From contig NZ_JACYWE010000001.1 of NCBI RefSeq assembly GCF_014841105.1, positions 445,365 to 509,364 of the forward strand: DNA of 64,000 nucleotides, read 5' to 3'. This document shows positions 22,604-34,044 of this stretch, piece after piece. The stretch comes from Lolliginicoccus lacisalsi (GTDB lineage Bacteria; Actinomycetota; Actinomycetes; Mycobacteriales; Mycobacteriaceae). The notes under the pieces are model-generated. The model was not told where the DNA came from. It saw only the letters and a program-made list of their open reading frames with translations, and ran no database searches. Positions within the stretch are counted from its first letter, which is position 1; the number at the start of each line of letters is the position of its first letter. A program made the position numbers and the translations under genes.

Positions 22604-22746
22604 GATCACCGTCACGTTCCGGGCCCCCATTCGTTGATCGGTCCAGCGCTGCTCCAGGAGCGACGATACCGGTGCGCCCATGATGTGACGGGGACCATTC
22701 GCCGATACCAGGCATGGGATGTCACACATCACAGACGCATAACCGC

Positions 22747-22752
22747 TACCCT
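22747..22752 (+). promoter_or_regulatory. candidate leaderless promoter of the B-4DMT gene
   Basis: TACCCT lies 6 bases before the ATG at 22759 and no ribosome binding site is present, as expected if transcription starts at the A of ATG. Confidence 0.5.
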
Positions 22753-22758
22753 GCTCAT

Positions 22759-23427
22759 ATGAACTTGTGGCTCATCCGTGGTTTGATCCTCGCGGCCGTC
22801 TTGGTCTTGGTCCGAGCAGTGCTTGGGTACGGGATCTATGCCTGGCCTGAATCAGGTGCCACCCAGCGCGCCATCTCCGTCGTTGTCGTCATGATCGCTG
22901 CGCTCGCCTGGCCCTTCTTCGACGGCTACGCCGATGCGAAGGAGTTCGAGGACGAGGAGGATCGCGCGGACCTCACGCTGCTGTGGCTGAAGTCGGCCGG
23001 AGCGGCTGGCGTCATGGCGGGATTCGCGGCCTGGCTTCTGTCCTTCGTCATCCCGGGCATCGGCAGTGGAAACCTGATCATCGAGGTCACCGTCGGCGCG
23101 GGATTCATGCTGCTGCTGCTGTCGATCCCGGCTCAGATCGGCATCCTGCTCGGGCGGTTCTTCGGCGACCGGGCACGTCGGCGCTCCACGGAGCCGGAGC
23201 CGGAGGACGAGTTCGGACGCCACCCCATCCACGCGCACCACCAGAAGGAGCCGATCCTCGCTGGTTCGCAGCGTAGTGACAAGCATGCGGATGCCCAGCA
23301 TGGCGATGCCCAGCACGGGGAGACCCAGCACGGGCAGACCCAGCACGGGGATGCCGAGTACGCGGGTGAGTACCGCGATTCTGATTTCGCCGCGGAGCGC
23401 GCGACCGACCGGGACGACAAGCGGTAG
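22759..23427 (+). CDS. B-4DMT-type membrane transporter
   Basis: A 222-residue protein with four hydrophobic helices at about residues 3-22, 35-52, 78-98 and 105-130, followed by a hydrophilic tail. The tail contains a run of five-residue repeats (QHGDA, QHGET, QHGQT and similar, near residues 178-200). It lies divergent to pepQ, like Rv2536 in M. tuberculosis, whose family is labelled B-4DMT transporter. The substrate is unknown. ATG 22759 is chosen over an ATG at 22714 because the first membrane helix begins here and a TACCCT -10 sits 6 bases upstream. Confidence 0.85.
   Translation: MNLWLIRGLILAAVLVLVRAVLGYGIYAWPESGATQRAISVVVVMIAALAWPFFDGYADAKEFEDEEDRADLTLLWLKSAGAAGVMAGFAAWLLSFVIPGIGSGNLIIEVTVGAGFMLLLLSIPAQIGILLGRFFGDRARRRSTEPEPEDEFGRHPIHAHHQKEPILAGSQRSDKHADAQHGDAQHGETQHGQTQHGDAEYAGEYRDSDFAAERATDRDDKR
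23290..23364 (+). repeat. in-frame 15-bp tandem repeat encoding QHG repeats
   Basis: Five units of 15 bases on the pattern GATGCCCAGCACGGG run from 23290 to 23364; the first four are close copies and the fifth has diverged. The unit length keeps the reading frame of the B-4DMT protein tail. A copy-number-variable tract is plausible. Confidence 0.8.
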
Positions 23428-23453
23428 ATCGCACGGAACGAGATAGCTCAAGA

Positions 23454-23485
23454 CAGGGAGCCCGCGCCATGGCGCGGGCTCCCTG
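23454..23485. terminator. perfect 32-bp palindrome, bidirectional terminator
   Basis: The 32 bases are their own exact reverse complement, with CAGGGAGCCCGCGCC paired to GGCGCGGGCTCCCTG. It starts 26 bases after the B-4DMT stop and lies about 170 bases after the convergent aroB end, so it can serve both strands. Confidence 0.8.
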
Positions 23486-23490
23486 CGTTG

Positions 23491-23543
23491 TAGCGGCCCG
23501 TGGTGCGGTGGCCCGTGGTGTAGTGGCCCGTGGTGCGGTGGCC
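23491..23543. repeat. 15-bp tandem repeat in the aroB/B-4DMT gap
   Basis: Three full copies and a partial copy of a 15-base unit ending GGCCCGTGGTG (23491-23505, 23506-23520, 23521-23535, then 23536-23543). It is non-coding as far as I can tell. Nothing else is recognisable in 23544-23652. Confidence 0.75.
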
Positions 23544-23652
23544 TTCCCTCGGCAGCCGACGCTGCCCGTGTGCGAAATACGACACCCCCAGCGCGACCCG
23601 CCGACGGAGATCGCACACTCATCGGCGAGTCGGAGGCATCAGGGTTGTGGTC

Positions 23653-25334
<1,682 letters not shown>

Positions 25335-26567
25335 TCAGACCGGCTCCCCCGCGGCAGCGCGCCGCCGCTCCTCCCAGTGCATCCGCTCCTCGATCTCGGC
25401 CAGATAGGCCTGGACGTTGCGGGACGTCTCGGCGATCGAGTCGCCGCCAAACTTCTCCAGCACCGCCTGGGCGACCACGAGCGCCACCATGGATTCCGCC
25501 ACCACTCCCGCGGCAGGGACGGCGCACACGTCGGAGCGCTGGTGGATCGCGACGGCCTCGTCGCCGGTGCTCATATCGATGGTGCGCAGGGCGCGGGGAA
25601 CCGTGGAGATCGGCTTCATCGCGGCGCGCACGCGCAACGCCTGGCCATTGGTCATGCCACCCTCGAGACCGCCCGCGCGGTTCGACAGGCGCAGCACGCC
25701 ATCCGGGCCTGGTGTCATCTCGTCATGGGCGGCCGAGCCGCGGCGGCGGGAGGTCTCGAATCCATCGCCGATCTCGACGCCCTTGATCGCCTGGATGCCC
25801 ATCAGCGCCGAGGCGAGCCGCGCATCGAGGCGATTATCGCCACTAATGAAGGAACCAAGCCCGATCGGCAGGCCATGGACGACGACCTCGACCACGCCGC
25901 CGAGGGTATCGCCGGCCCGCTTCGCGGACTCGATCTCCTTGATCATGGCCTCCTCGGCGTCCTTGTCGAGCGCGCGCACGGGGCTCGCATCGATCGCCGC
26001 GAGATCGTCGGCTCCAGGCACCGCATCGGAAGTGGTCGCGGCGGTTCCAATGCTCACCACATGCGAGACGACGTCCACTCCGAGGCACTGCTTGAGGAAC
26101 CTGCGGGCGACGGTGCCCACCGCGACGCGCGCCGCGGTCTCGCGGGCGCTCGCGCGCTCGAGCACGGGCCGGGCATCCTCGAAGCCGTACTTGAGCATCC
26201 CGGCGAAATCAGCATGGCCGGGCCGGGGGCGCGTCAAGGGCTCGTTGCGCGCGAGGTCCGCGAGGATCGCCGGGTCCACGGGATCCGGGGACATGACCTG
26301 CTCCCACTTGGGCCACTCGGTGTTGCCGACCTCGATGGCGATGGGGCCACCGAGCGTCTTGCCGTGGCGCAGCCCGCCGAGCGGGGTGACCTTGTCGGCC
26401 TCGAACTTCATGCGCGCGCCACGGCCGTAGCCAAGGCGGCGGCGCGCGAGGTTCTCGGCGATGTCGTTCGATGTCACCTCGACGCCCGCCACCATGCCCT
26501 CGAGCATGGCGACGAGGGCAGGTCCGTGTGATTCTCCGGCAGTTATCCAGCGCAGCACGTGTTCCAT
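25335..26567 (-). CDS. aroC: chorismate synthase
   Basis: Last step of the pathway, converting EPSP to chorismate with reduced FMN. The 410 residues carry all three family signatures: [14 protein letters not shown] at the N-terminus, the [19 protein letters not shown] region near residue 115, and [14 protein letters not shown] near 300. ATG 26567 follows the prepilin peptidase stop by 12 bases with only a weak GGGAAG signal. aroK follows directly. Confidence 0.97.
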   Translation of the reverse strand: MEHVLRWITAGESHGPALVAMLEGMVAGVEVTSNDIAENLARRRLGYGRGARMKFEADKVTPLGGLRHGKTLGGPIAIEVGNTEWPKWEQVMSPDPVDPAILADLARNEPLTRPRPGHADFAGMLKYGFEDARPVLERASARETAARVAVGTVARRFLKQCLGVDVVSHVVSIGTAATTSDAVPGADDLAAIDASPVRALDKDAEEAMIKEIESAKRAGDTLGGVVEVVVHGLPIGLGSFISGDNRLDARLASALMGIQAIKGVEIGDGFETSRRRGSAAHDEMTPGPDGVLRLSNRAGGLEGGMTNGQALRVRAAMKPISTVPRALRTIDMSTGDEAVAIHQRSDVCAVPAAGVVAESMVALVVAQAVLEKFGGDSIAETSRNVQAYLAEIEERMHWEERRRAAAGEPV

Positions 26568-26579
26568 CTTCCCACGAGT

Positions 26580-27068
26580 TCAGGACGGTCCCGGCACCAT
26601 CCCCTGCGCTAGCGCCGCGCCATGCGCCAGGATCAGCGCGAGCGCGGTGGCTCCGCAGAGCGAAGGTCCGTGTGGCAAGCGTATACGGCCTAGGCGCGCG
26701 CCCGCACCGCCCCCGCGCTCGCGCGCTGCGATGGCCGCGCCCGCGAGGATCGTCAGCACGGGCGCGCCGAGGGCCACGATGAACCAGGCGACAGGGCCGT
26801 GGGGACCAGCCAGCGCACCGAGGCCGAGCGCGAGCTTGACGTCCCCGCCGCCCATCGAACGGGGCGAGAGCACATGCGGGACGAGGTAGAGCAGGCCCAG
26901 CAGCAGGCCCCCGGCGAGGGCCGGGAGGCCCTGCCCCATGACGATCGAGACTGCGAGGATCACGACCGCACCGCCCAGGGTGAGCCCGTTCGGCAGGCGA
27001 TGCTGCCGCAGGTCGAACCAGGCCAGGATCGCCATCCACGGCACCGCCGCCGCGGCAAGCACGAGCAT
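26580..27068 (-). CDS. prepilin peptidase (A24 family), short form
   Basis: A 162-residue integral membrane aspartic peptidase. Both catalytic aspartates are visible: D19 in AWFDLRQHRLPN and D76 in SMGGGDVKLALGLG. The N-terminal zinc-binding methylase domain of enteric PilD is absent, as in the short actinobacterial forms such as Rv2551c. No prepilin gene or assembly ATPase is in the window, so its substrate is elsewhere. It begins 3 bases after the aroE stop without an obvious ribosome binding site, so coupled translation is likely. Confidence 0.9.
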   Translation of the reverse strand: MLVLAAAAVPWMAILAWFDLRQHRLPNGLTLGGAVVILAVSIVMGQGLPALAGGLLLGLLYLVPHVLSPRSMGGGDVKLALGLGALAGPHGPVAWFIVALGAPVLTILAGAAIAARERGGGAGARLGRIRLPHGPSLCGATALALILAHGAALAQGMVPGPS

Positions 27069-27071
27069 GGG

Positions 27072-27893
27072 TCAGTGGGAGCTGTCCAGCGCCGCGCGCA
27101 TTGCTTCCCGCGGGGCGGGCTGGCCCGTGAACTGCTCGACCTGCCCGTAGGCCTGGTTCAGCAGCATGCTGAGCCCACCCACGACGCGGCCCCCGCGCTC
27201 CATCACGGCCTGCGCCAGGGCGGTCGGCCAGGGATGGTAGATGACGTCCAGGACATGGGTGGCGCGTGCGGCGCCCACGGCATGCGGCTGCATCGCGTCG
27301 GCGGGAATGGTGCTGATCAGCACATCGCTGTCAGCTGCCAGCCCGGGAAGCGCCTCGAAGGGCGCCCACTCGGTAGCGAGGCCCGCGGCACGGCCGCACT
27401 CCACGGTGGCCGCAGCCCGGCCCGCGTCCCGCGCGATGACGGTAGCGCGCTCGGTGCCCAGCGCCGCGAGGGCCGCGAGGGCAGGACGAGCCGTGCCGCC
27501 CGCCCCGACGATGACCGCCCGGCGAACGCTGCCAGCACCGAGGCCGAGCTCCGCGAGCGCGCCGACCACGCCGTCGATGTCGGTGCAATCCGCTCGCCAC
27601 CCGTCCGCGGTCCGGACCAGGGTGTTCGCGGAGCCCACCATCACTGCCCGATCGGTCTGCTCGGTGGCGAAGCGCAGTGCCTCGGCCTTGCCCGGCATGG
27701 TGACCGACAGCCCGACCCACTCGGGCCCGAGCGCCTCGACGATCCCGGCGAGCTGCCCGGCGGGGCACTCGATGCGGTCATAGGTCCAGGAATCAAGCCC
27801 GAGCGCCTGATAGGCCGCGGCATGCAGCAGCGGCGAGAGCGAGTGGCCGACGGGGCTGCCCAGCACTGCTGCCTTCCGGGGCTCACCTGCCAC
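27072..27893 (-). CDS. aroE: shikimate dehydrogenase
   Basis: NADPH-dependent reduction of dehydroshikimate. A 273-residue AroE with VLGSPVGHSLSPLLHAAAY at the N-terminus, catalytic K69 (SVTMPGKAEAL), N90 (GSANTL) and D105 (DCTDIDG), and a Rossmann motif IVGAGGTARPALA. GTG 27893 is chosen because [14 protein letters not shown] aligns with the mycobacterial start, although it lies 11 bases inside the end of mltG. The frame further upstream is mltG's shadow. Confidence 0.95.
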   Translation of the reverse strand: MAGEPRKAAVLGSPVGHSLSPLLHAAAYQALGLDSWTYDRIECPAGQLAGIVEALGPEWVGLSVTMPGKAEALRFATEQTDRAVMVGSANTLVRTADGWRADCTDIDGVVGALAELGLGAGSVRRAVIVGAGGTARPALAALAALGTERATVIARDAGRAAATVECGRAAGLATEWAPFEALPGLAADSDVLISTIPADAMQPHAVGAARATHVLDVIYHPWPTALAQAVMERGGRVVGGLSMLLNQAYGQVEQFTGQPAPREAMRAALDSSH

Positions 27894-29148
27894 TCGAGAA
27901 CACCCCGTTCTGCGAGGCGATGTCCACCTGGCGCTGATGCTCCTCGAAAGTGCTGGTGAACACCGTTGTGCCCTCGAGGTCGATGGTGACGAAGTAGATC
28001 CAGTCACCGTCCTCGGGGTTCTCGGTCGCTTGCAGCGCCTGGACGCTGGGAGAGCTGATAGGCGTCTGGGGCAGCCCGAGCTTCGCGTAGGTGTTCCAGG
28101 GAGTCACGCGGGCACGATCAGCGTCGGTGGTGCCGATCTCGACCGAATCGAGGGCGTAGTTCACGGTGGAGTCGAACTGCAGCATCATGCCGATATCGAG
28201 CCGGTTGAGGATCACGCGCGCGACCTTGGCGAAATCCTCGGGCTGGGATTCGCGCTCGAGCAGCGACGCGATGACCAGCGCCTCGTACGGGGTGACGCCG
28301 ATGCTCTGGCTGGTCTGCTCGATGCCCGTCGAGTCATACATCCGGGCACTGCGGGCCAGCATCTCGTTGATGATCTCCATCGGGGTGCCGGACGGGTCGA
28401 TGTCCCACCGCCCGGCTGCGATCAGGCCCTCGATGCGCCGGTCCGGATCCTCGGCCGCGGAGACCCCTTCCCGCGCCCACTCCGGGACACCAAGTTCCTC
28501 GAGGCTTCCATTGGCCACGGCCCGCCGGAAATCATCGGCCTCATGGCAGGACTGCTCGCCGTCGAGCTCGACGCACGAGGCTTCCGCCGCCAGCGTGTAG
28601 ATGCCGGGCGTGACTGCGCCGGTGGTCGAGACGATGTCATCGAGCTGGCGTCCCTCGGGGATGGTGAAAGCGCCCACGCGCCGCTCGGGATCGGTCAGCA
28701 TGTCCACCGCGGCAGCCGCAGGGACCTGCGCCCGCACCTTGTAGTAGCCGGGCTGGATCGCGCTGAGCTCGTTGCGGCCATGAGCCGCGCCCATGAACGC
28801 GGCCACGCTCTTGATCACATCGCTGTCGAGCAGCGATTGCGCGATGTCGGCCCCCGCGTCGCCCTCGTTGACCCGGACGACGACGTCGTTGGTCCCGGAG
28901 CCTGTGTAGTCGGGAGTTGGCTCCGCGGCCCGGCCATCGAGGAATGCCTTGACCAGCCAGGCCACTCCCGCGCCCACGATCAGCAGGACGACCAGGAATA
29001 GCACCATTCCCCGGCGCCGGCGGCGTTGCCGCGCGCGCTCGCGCTCCTGCCGCAGATGCAAGGGGGTCCCGCCTTCGGGCTCGATCCAGGCGGGCGCGGC
29101 GTTGCCGCCGCCCTGCCGGCCCCAGTCGTGTCCCTGGTTGTCGCTCAC
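27883..29148 (-). CDS. mltG: endolytic peptidoglycan transglycosylase
   Basis: Cleaves nascent glycan strands outside the membrane and sets their length. A 421-residue YceG-fold protein: a cytoplasmic Arg-rich start, one membrane helix at about residues 49-71 ([19 protein letters not shown]), a LysM-like domain ([15 protein letters not shown]), and the catalytic domain with the key glutamate in [10 protein letters not shown] and the terminal [20 protein letters not shown] 29148 overlaps the ruvX stop as GTGA. A longer frame to 29196 is not needed. Confidence 0.95.
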   Translation of the reverse strand: MSDNQGHDWGRQGGGNAAPAWIEPEGGTPLHLRQERERARQRRRRRGMVLFLVVLLIVGAGVAWLVKAFLDGRAAEPTPDYTGSGTNDVVVRVNEGDAGADIAQSLLDSDVIKSVAAFMGAAHGRNELSAIQPGYYKVRAQVPAAAAVDMLTDPERRVGAFTIPEGRQLDDIVSTTGAVTPGIYTLAAEASCVELDGEQSCHEADDFRRAVANGSLEELGVPEWAREGVSAAEDPDRRIEGLIAAGRWDIDPSGTPMEIINEMLARSARMYDSTGIEQTSQSIGVTPYEALVIASLLERESQPEDFAKVARVILNRLDIGMMLQFDSTVNYALDSVEIGTTDADRARVTPWNTYAKLGLPQTPISSPSVQALQATENPEDGDWIYFVTIDLEGTTVFTSTFEEHQRQVDIASQNGVFSSGR

Positions 29149-29693
29149 TCGCGATCCTCCGTCGTGGGTCGGTTCCGTGCTCGCTCGTCCAGCCATGCCT
29201 GGAGTATCGCCACGGCTGCGGCTTGATCAATGAGGGCGCGCTGCTGCTTGGCACGCTTGCCGCTCAGGCGGAGATCGCGCTGCGCCATCACGGTGGTGAG
29301 CCGCTCGTCGGCCATGCGGATCGGGATGCTCGTCCGGGCCCGCAGCTGCTCGGCCAGGTCCACCGCCATGCGGGCGGCCACGCCGTGCTCCCCCCGCATG
29401 GTGCGGGGAAGGCCGACGATGACTTCCACCGCCCCATACTCATCAATGATGTCAAGGATGGGTGGGATTTCACCAGATCGCGATGCATCCGTGTCCTTGC
29501 GGGTGATCGTGGTGACCGGCGACGCGAGGATGCCGTCGGGGTCGCTGGCGGCTATGCCGATCCGAACGGTCCCCACATCGATGCCGATGCGCCGTCCCCG
29601 GCCCGGGTCGTCCAGCCCAGGCCGGTCTGGTGACACCGGCAGCGAGGGATCGCCCGGCTGCTCGCCCCGGCTCCCGGGACTCGTCGATGGCAC
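29145..29693 (-). CDS. ruvX: RuvX/YqgF-family putative Holliday junction resolvase or RNase
   Basis: A 182-residue RNase H-fold protein. [19 protein letters not shown] holds the first catalytic acid, [16 protein letters not shown] follows, and [15 protein letters not shown] ends the core. Enteric YqgF is linked to pre-16S rRNA 5' processing, and a nuclease role is the safe statement. GTG 29693 lies 7 bases after the alaS stop. The frame open to 29981 is inside alaS. A Pro/Gly-rich N-terminal leader of about 35 residues precedes the fold. Confidence 0.94.
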   Translation of the reverse strand: MPSTSPGSRGEQPGDPSLPVSPDRPGLDDPGRGRRIGIDVGTVRIGIAASDPDGILASPVTTITRKDTDASRSGEIPPILDIIDEYGAVEVIVGLPRTMRGEHGVAARMAVDLAEQLRARTSIPIRMADERLTTVMAQRDLRLSGKRAKQQRALIDQAAAVAILQAWLDERARNRPTTEDRE

Positions 29694-29700
29694 GGGGCGC

Positions 29701-32370
29701 CTATCGGGCCGCGGCGGCCACGGCCGCGCGGATCTCGGTGGGCGCCGTCTCGATCCCGGCGGCGCTGGTGCCCGAGCCCTGGGCCATGTCGGCCTTGCCT
29801 CCACCGCGACCATTGACCGCTGGCGCGGCAGCGCGCACCAGGTCGCCGGCCTTGACGCCGAGCTGCTGGGCAGCATCGTTGGCGGCGATGACGAAGGGAA
29901 CCTTGCCCTCGACCGTGCTGAGCAAAGCGACGACGGCGGGCTCGGAGCCCAGCCTGCCGCGCACGTCGGCAGCGAGGACACGAAGGTCGTTCGCGCTGAC
30001 GCCCTCGGGGGCTGCCTGCGCGACGAGCCTGATGCCGCCGATCCGCTCCGCCGCCGCGGCCAGCGTGCCCGCCGAGGACATCAGCGCCGCGGAGCGATGC
30101 TTCTCGAGCTCCTTCTCCGCGGCCTTGAGCCGCTCGACGAGCGCCTCGACGCGGGCCGGGACCTCCTCCGGGGAGGTCTTCAGCGCGGTGGCCACGCCCT
30201 CGAGAAGGGCACGCTCGCGAGCGAGGTAGCGGTAGGAATCGAGGCCGACGTAGGCCTCGACGCGGCGCACGCCCGAGCCCACGGAGGACTCCCCGAGTAT
30301 CGAGACCGGGCCCACGTGCGAGGTGCTGCCCACATGGGTGCCCGCGCACAGCTCCATGGAGAAGGGCCCGCCCATCTCCACGACGCGCACGCGGTCGCCG
30401 TAATTCTCGCCGAACAGGGCGAGCGCGCCCATCGACCGAGCGCGGGGCAGGTCGGTCTCGAAGGTGTTGACGGGGAAGTCGGCGAGCACGGCCTCGTTGG
30501 TCACTTCCTCGATCTCGCGGCGCACTGCGTCGGACAGACCGCCCTGCCACGAGAAGTCGAAGCGCAGGTAGCCAGGCTTGTTCAGCGAGCCTGCCTGCAC
30601 CGCGTTGGGGCCGAGGACCTGGCGCAGCGCGGCATGGACCAGGTGGGTGCCGGAGTGGCCCTGGGTGGCGCCGCGGCGCCAGTCCGGATCTACCTGGGCG
30701 AGCACGTCAGCGCCCTCGGTGACCTCGCCCTCCTCGACGATGGCCTTGTGGATCCACAGCTTCTTGCCGATCTTCTGCACGTCCTTGACGGCGAGCCGCA
30801 GCCCAGCCGCGGTGATGTGGCCCGTATCGGCGAGCTGGCCGCCCGATTCGGCGTAGAGCGGGGAACGGTCGAGGATGACCTCGATCTCCTGGCCCGCAGC
30901 GGCGTGCGGGACACGCTGGCCAGCGTGGACGAGGCCGAGCACACGCGCCTCGGAGTTCAGCTCGGTGTAGCCGGTGAACTCGGTGGGATGCTCGTCGAGC
31001 AGCTCCTTGTAGACGGTGTGATCGGCGTGGGCCTGCTTGCGGGCGTGCGCGTCAGCCTTGGCGCGCTGCCGCTGCTCGGCCATGAGCGAGCGGAACCCTT
31101 CCTCGTCGACGCTGAGCCCAGCCTCGCTGGCCATCTCGAGCGTCAGGTCGATGGGGAAGCCGTAGGTGTCGTGGAGGGCGAAGGCCTCGCTGCCGGAGAG
31201 CACGGACTTCCCGGCGGATCGCGCATCATCCACCGCCGTCTCGAACAGCCGCGAACCGGTGTCGAGCGTGCGCAGGAAGGCGGATTCCTCGCCCACCGCG
31301 ACGCGCTCGATGCGCGAGAAGCCTGATTCGAGCTCGGGGTAGGACGGTGCCATCATCTCGCAGACGATGGTCATGAACTCCGACATCACCGGCTTGGTGG
31401 CGCCGAGGAGCCGGGCCGAGCGCACGATGCGCCGCAGCAGTCGCCGCAGCACGTAGCCACGGCCGTCGTTGCCGGGGTTGACGCCATCGGCGATGAGCAT
31501 CGCGGCGGTGCGGGCGTGGTCGGCGATGACGCGGAAGCGCACGTCGTTGTCGTGGTTGCCGACGTGATAGCGGCTGCCCGTGAGCTCCTCGGCCTTCTCG
31601 ATGACCGGCCGGACGAGGTCTGTCTCGTAGACGTTCTCGACGCCCTGCAGGAGCAGCGCGACCCGCTCGACGCCCATGCCGGTGTCGATGTTCTTCTTCG
31701 GCAGCTCGCCGACCGGCGGATGGCCAGCCTTGGGGCTCAGCTCACCGCGCTCGTCCTGCATGAACACGAGGTTCCAGATCTCAAGGAACCGGTCCTCGTC
31801 GACCACGGGGCCGCCATCCTTGCCATGCTCGGGGCCACGATCGTAGTAGATCTCCGAGCAGGGGCCGCCAGGGCCCGGGACGCCCATGTCCCAGTAGTTG
31901 TCCTTGCCGTCGCGGAACTGGATGCGCTCATCGGGGATGCCCGCGACGCGCTTCCAGATCTCGGCGGCCTCGGGGTCCTGCTCGTAGGCGGTGACCCAGA
32001 TGCGCTCGGGGTCGAACCCGTAGCCGCCCTCCTCCTGTGGCTTGGTGATCAGCTCCCAAGCGAGGGTGATGGCGCCTTCCTTGAAGTAGTCGCCGAAGGA
32101 GAAGTTGCCGGCCATCTGGAAGAACGTGTTGTGCCGGGTGGTCTTGCCGACCTCCTCGATATCACCGGTGCGCACGCACTTCTGCACGCTCGTCGCGCAG
32201 CTGTAGGGCGGCGTTTGCTGGCCAAGGAAGTAGGGCTTGAACTGCACCATGCCCGCGTTGACGAAGAGCAGGTTGGGATCGTCGAGGATCAGCGACGCGC
32301 TGGGCACCTCCACGTGGCCGGCCTTGACGAAGTGGTCAAGAAATCGCCTGCGGATCTCGTGGGTCTGCAC
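29701..32370 (-). CDS. alaS: alanyl-tRNA synthetase
   Basis: An 889-residue AlaRS. The class II catalytic domain ([18 protein letters not shown], motif 2 [19 protein letters not shown]) fills the first third. The editing domain near residues 560-680 has [12 protein letters not shown] and [13 protein letters not shown], the zinc-binding pairs that clear mischarged Ser and Gly. A coiled coil and C-Ala domain end the protein. GTG 32370 has GAGG about 9 bases upstream. The 162-base gap to rarA is without a recognised T-box or gene. Confidence 0.97.
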   Translation of the reverse strand: MQTHEIRRRFLDHFVKAGHVEVPSASLILDDPNLLFVNAGMVQFKPYFLGQQTPPYSCATSVQKCVRTGDIEEVGKTTRHNTFFQMAGNFSFGDYFKEGAITLAWELITKPQEEGGYGFDPERIWVTAYEQDPEAAEIWKRVAGIPDERIQFRDGKDNYWDMGVPGPGGPCSEIYYDRGPEHGKDGGPVVDEDRFLEIWNLVFMQDERGELSPKAGHPPVGELPKKNIDTGMGVERVALLLQGVENVYETDLVRPVIEKAEELTGSRYHVGNHDNDVRFRVIADHARTAAMLIADGVNPGNDGRGYVLRRLLRRIVRSARLLGATKPVMSEFMTIVCEMMAPSYPELESGFSRIERVAVGEESAFLRTLDTGSRLFETAVDDARSAGKSVLSGSEAFALHDTYGFPIDLTLEMASEAGLSVDEEGFRSLMAEQRQRAKADAHARKQAHADHTVYKELLDEHPTEFTGYTELNSEARVLGLVHAGQRVPHAAAGQEIEVILDRSPLYAESGGQLADTGHITAAGLRLAVKDVQKIGKKLWIHKAIVEEGEVTEGADVLAQVDPDWRRGATQGHSGTHLVHAALRQVLGPNAVQAGSLNKPGYLRFDFSWQGGLSDAVRREIEEVTNEAVLADFPVNTFETDLPRARSMGALALFGENYGDRVRVVEMGGPFSMELCAGTHVGSTSHVGPVSILGESSVGSGVRRVEAYVGLDSYRYLARERALLEGVATALKTSPEEVPARVEALVERLKAAEKELEKHRSAALMSSAGTLAAAAERIGGIRLVAQAAPEGVSANDLRVLAADVRGRLGSEPAVVALLSTVEGKVPFVIAANDAAQQLGVKAGDLVRAAAPAVNGRGGGKADMAQGSGTSAAGIETAPTEIRAAVAAAAR

Positions 32371-32532
32371 TGCTCATCCTCGCTCGAAGAAGTAGGTATC
32401 GGAAACCGATGGGCCGGAATGCCCCGTTCAGGGTACCGGCAACCAGCGCGCGCATCACGCACGACCGGCGCGTGGTGCATCCCCCGCTGAGCGGCACACC
32501 CGGAGCATGCCCGGAGCACGGGATCGTGGTGG

Positions 32533-33927
32533 TCAGCGCGTGCCCCGCACGATGCGCCGCAGCCGTGGCACGCGGGAGGCGAGCTCCCGCTCGAAGCCGT
32601 GCGTCGTCGGTTGATAGTAGTCGACCCCGACGAGCTCATCGGGAGCGTACTGCTGCGCGACGATGCCGTCCGGGGTGTCGTGCGGGTACTGGTAGCCGAC
32701 CGCGTTGCCGAGTCCCGTGGCGCCCGCGTAGTGGCCGTCGCGCAAGTGCGCGGGAACGCTCCCGGACCGGCCTTTCGCGACATCGGCCATCGCGGCGTTC
32801 AGCGCGGCGACGACGCCATTCGACTTGGGCGCGGTCGCGAGGTGGATGGTCGCGTGCGCGAGCGCCAGGCCCGCCTCCGGCATGCCGATCATCTGGACCG
32901 CGTGGGCGGCCGCGGTCGCGGTCTGCAGCGCGGAGGGATCAGCCATACCGATGTCCTCGCTGGCATGGATGACCAGGCGCCGCGCGAGGAAGCGGGGATC
33001 CTCCCCCGCCGTGATCATCCGGGCCAGGTAGTGCAGCGCGGCATCGACATCCGAGCCGCGGATGGCCTTGATGAAGGCACTGATCACGTCATAGTGCTGG
33101 TCACCGTCGCGGTCGTAGCGCACCGCGGCACGATCGATCGAGGACTCCACCGCGGGCAGGTCCACCACGGGCACCGCCCCGGCATCGCCGCCTGCCTCCC
33201 CCGGCCGCACGACCGTCTCGGCGGCGACCTCGAGCGCGGTCAGGGCACGCCGTGCGTCGCCCGCGGCGAGCGAGACCAGATGCTCGCGGGCGTCGGGGGC
33301 GAGCGCGACCTGCCCATCGAGCCCCCGGGGATCCCCGACCGCGCGGTCGATCAGCTCGCCGATCGCCGCGGCGTCAAGTGGCCGCAGCCGGAGGATCAGC
33401 GAGCGCGACAGCAGCGGCGCCACCACCGAGAAGGATGGGTTCTCCGTCGTCGCGGCCACGAGCAGGACGGTGCGGTTCTCCACCGCAGCAAGCAGCGCGT
33501 CCTGCTGGGTGCGCGAGAAGCGGTGCACCTCGTCGATGAACAAGACCGTCTGCTCGCCGTGGAGGATTCGGCGGCGAGCGATCTCGATGACCGCCCGCAC
33601 TTCCTTGACGCCCGCGGAGAGCGCGGACAGTGCCTCGAAGCGACGTCCCGTGGCGGTCGAGATCAGCGAGGCGAGCGTTGTCTTGCCGGTCCCGGGAGGC
33701 CCATAGAGGATGACCGACGCCGCGCCGGTTCCCTCGACGAGCCGCCGCAGCGGCGAGCCCGGCGCGAGAAGCTGGTCCTGGCCGACGACCTCGTCGAGCA
33801 CGCGGGGCCTCATGCGCACCGCGAGCGGCGCCCTCGCCCCGGCCGCCTGGTTCCCGGGAGAAGCCTGCATCTCGTCATCGGGCCGCTCGCCGGGGGCGTC
33901 GAACAGGCCGCCGTCGTGGTCGCTCAT
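32533..33927 (-). CDS. rarA: replication-associated recombination protein A (AAA+ ATPase)
   Basis: A 464-residue MgsA/RarA clamp-loader-like ATPase that acts at stalled forks. Visible are [16 protein letters not shown], Walker [10 protein letters not shown], Walker [11 protein letters not shown], and the C-terminal tetramerisation part with [22 protein letters not shown] and GYQYPHD. ATG 33927 is chosen from several possibilities because the family begins here and a TATCCT -10 lies 7 bases upstream with no ribosome binding site, suggesting a leaderless message. It is divergent from the phoD-like gene. Confidence 0.95.
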   Translation of the reverse strand: MSDHDGGLFDAPGERPDDEMQASPGNQAAGARAPLAVRMRPRVLDEVVGQDQLLAPGSPLRRLVEGTGAASVILYGPPGTGKTTLASLISTATGRRFEALSALSAGVKEVRAVIEIARRRILHGEQTVLFIDEVHRFSRTQQDALLAAVENRTVLLVAATTENPSFSVVAPLLSRSLILRLRPLDAAAIGELIDRAVGDPRGLDGQVALAPDAREHLVSLAAGDARRALTALEVAAETVVRPGEAGGDAGAVPVVDLPAVESSIDRAAVRYDRDGDQHYDVISAFIKAIRGSDVDAALHYLARMITAGEDPRFLARRLVIHASEDIGMADPSALQTATAAAHAVQMIGMPEAGLALAHATIHLATAPKSNGVVAALNAAMADVAKGRSGSVPAHLRDGHYAGATGLGNAVGYQYPHDTPDGIVAQQYAPDELVGVDYYQPTTHGFERELASRVPRLRRIVRGTR

Positions 33928-33934
33928 CAGGGCG

Positions 33935-33940
33935 AGGATA
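33935..33940 (-). promoter_or_regulatory. candidate leaderless promoter of rarA
   Basis: Minus-strand TATCCT lies 7 bases before the rarA ATG, with no ribosome binding site between. The transcription start would fall on the start codon. Confidence 0.5.
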
Positions 33941-34032
33941 CCCGAGCGGGCGCGGTCGGCGAGGACAGCGGGCGCGAGGTGAATGACGGGCGAATTCTCG
34001 CGCGGCCCCCCGCACGGCCGGCCGCCGTGGAT

Positions 34033-34038
34033 TACAGT
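34033..34038 (+). promoter_or_regulatory. candidate leaderless promoter of the phoD-like gene
   Basis: TACAGT lies 6 bases before ATG 34045, and no ribosome binding site is present. Confidence 0.5.
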
Positions 34039-34044
34039 CCGAAC

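Noticed and set aside
32371-32532. T-box or small gene upstream of alaS
   Set aside because: No T-box sequence (TGGNACC-like) or specifier stem was found, and no short frame with a ribosome binding site. Only a weak ATCGG/CCGAT hairpin near 32399 is present.
32599-34044. Extended N-terminus for the phoD-like gene (frame open to 32599)
   Set aside because: It would run antisense through rarA and put the twin-arginine signal in mid-protein. ATG 34045 has its own -10.
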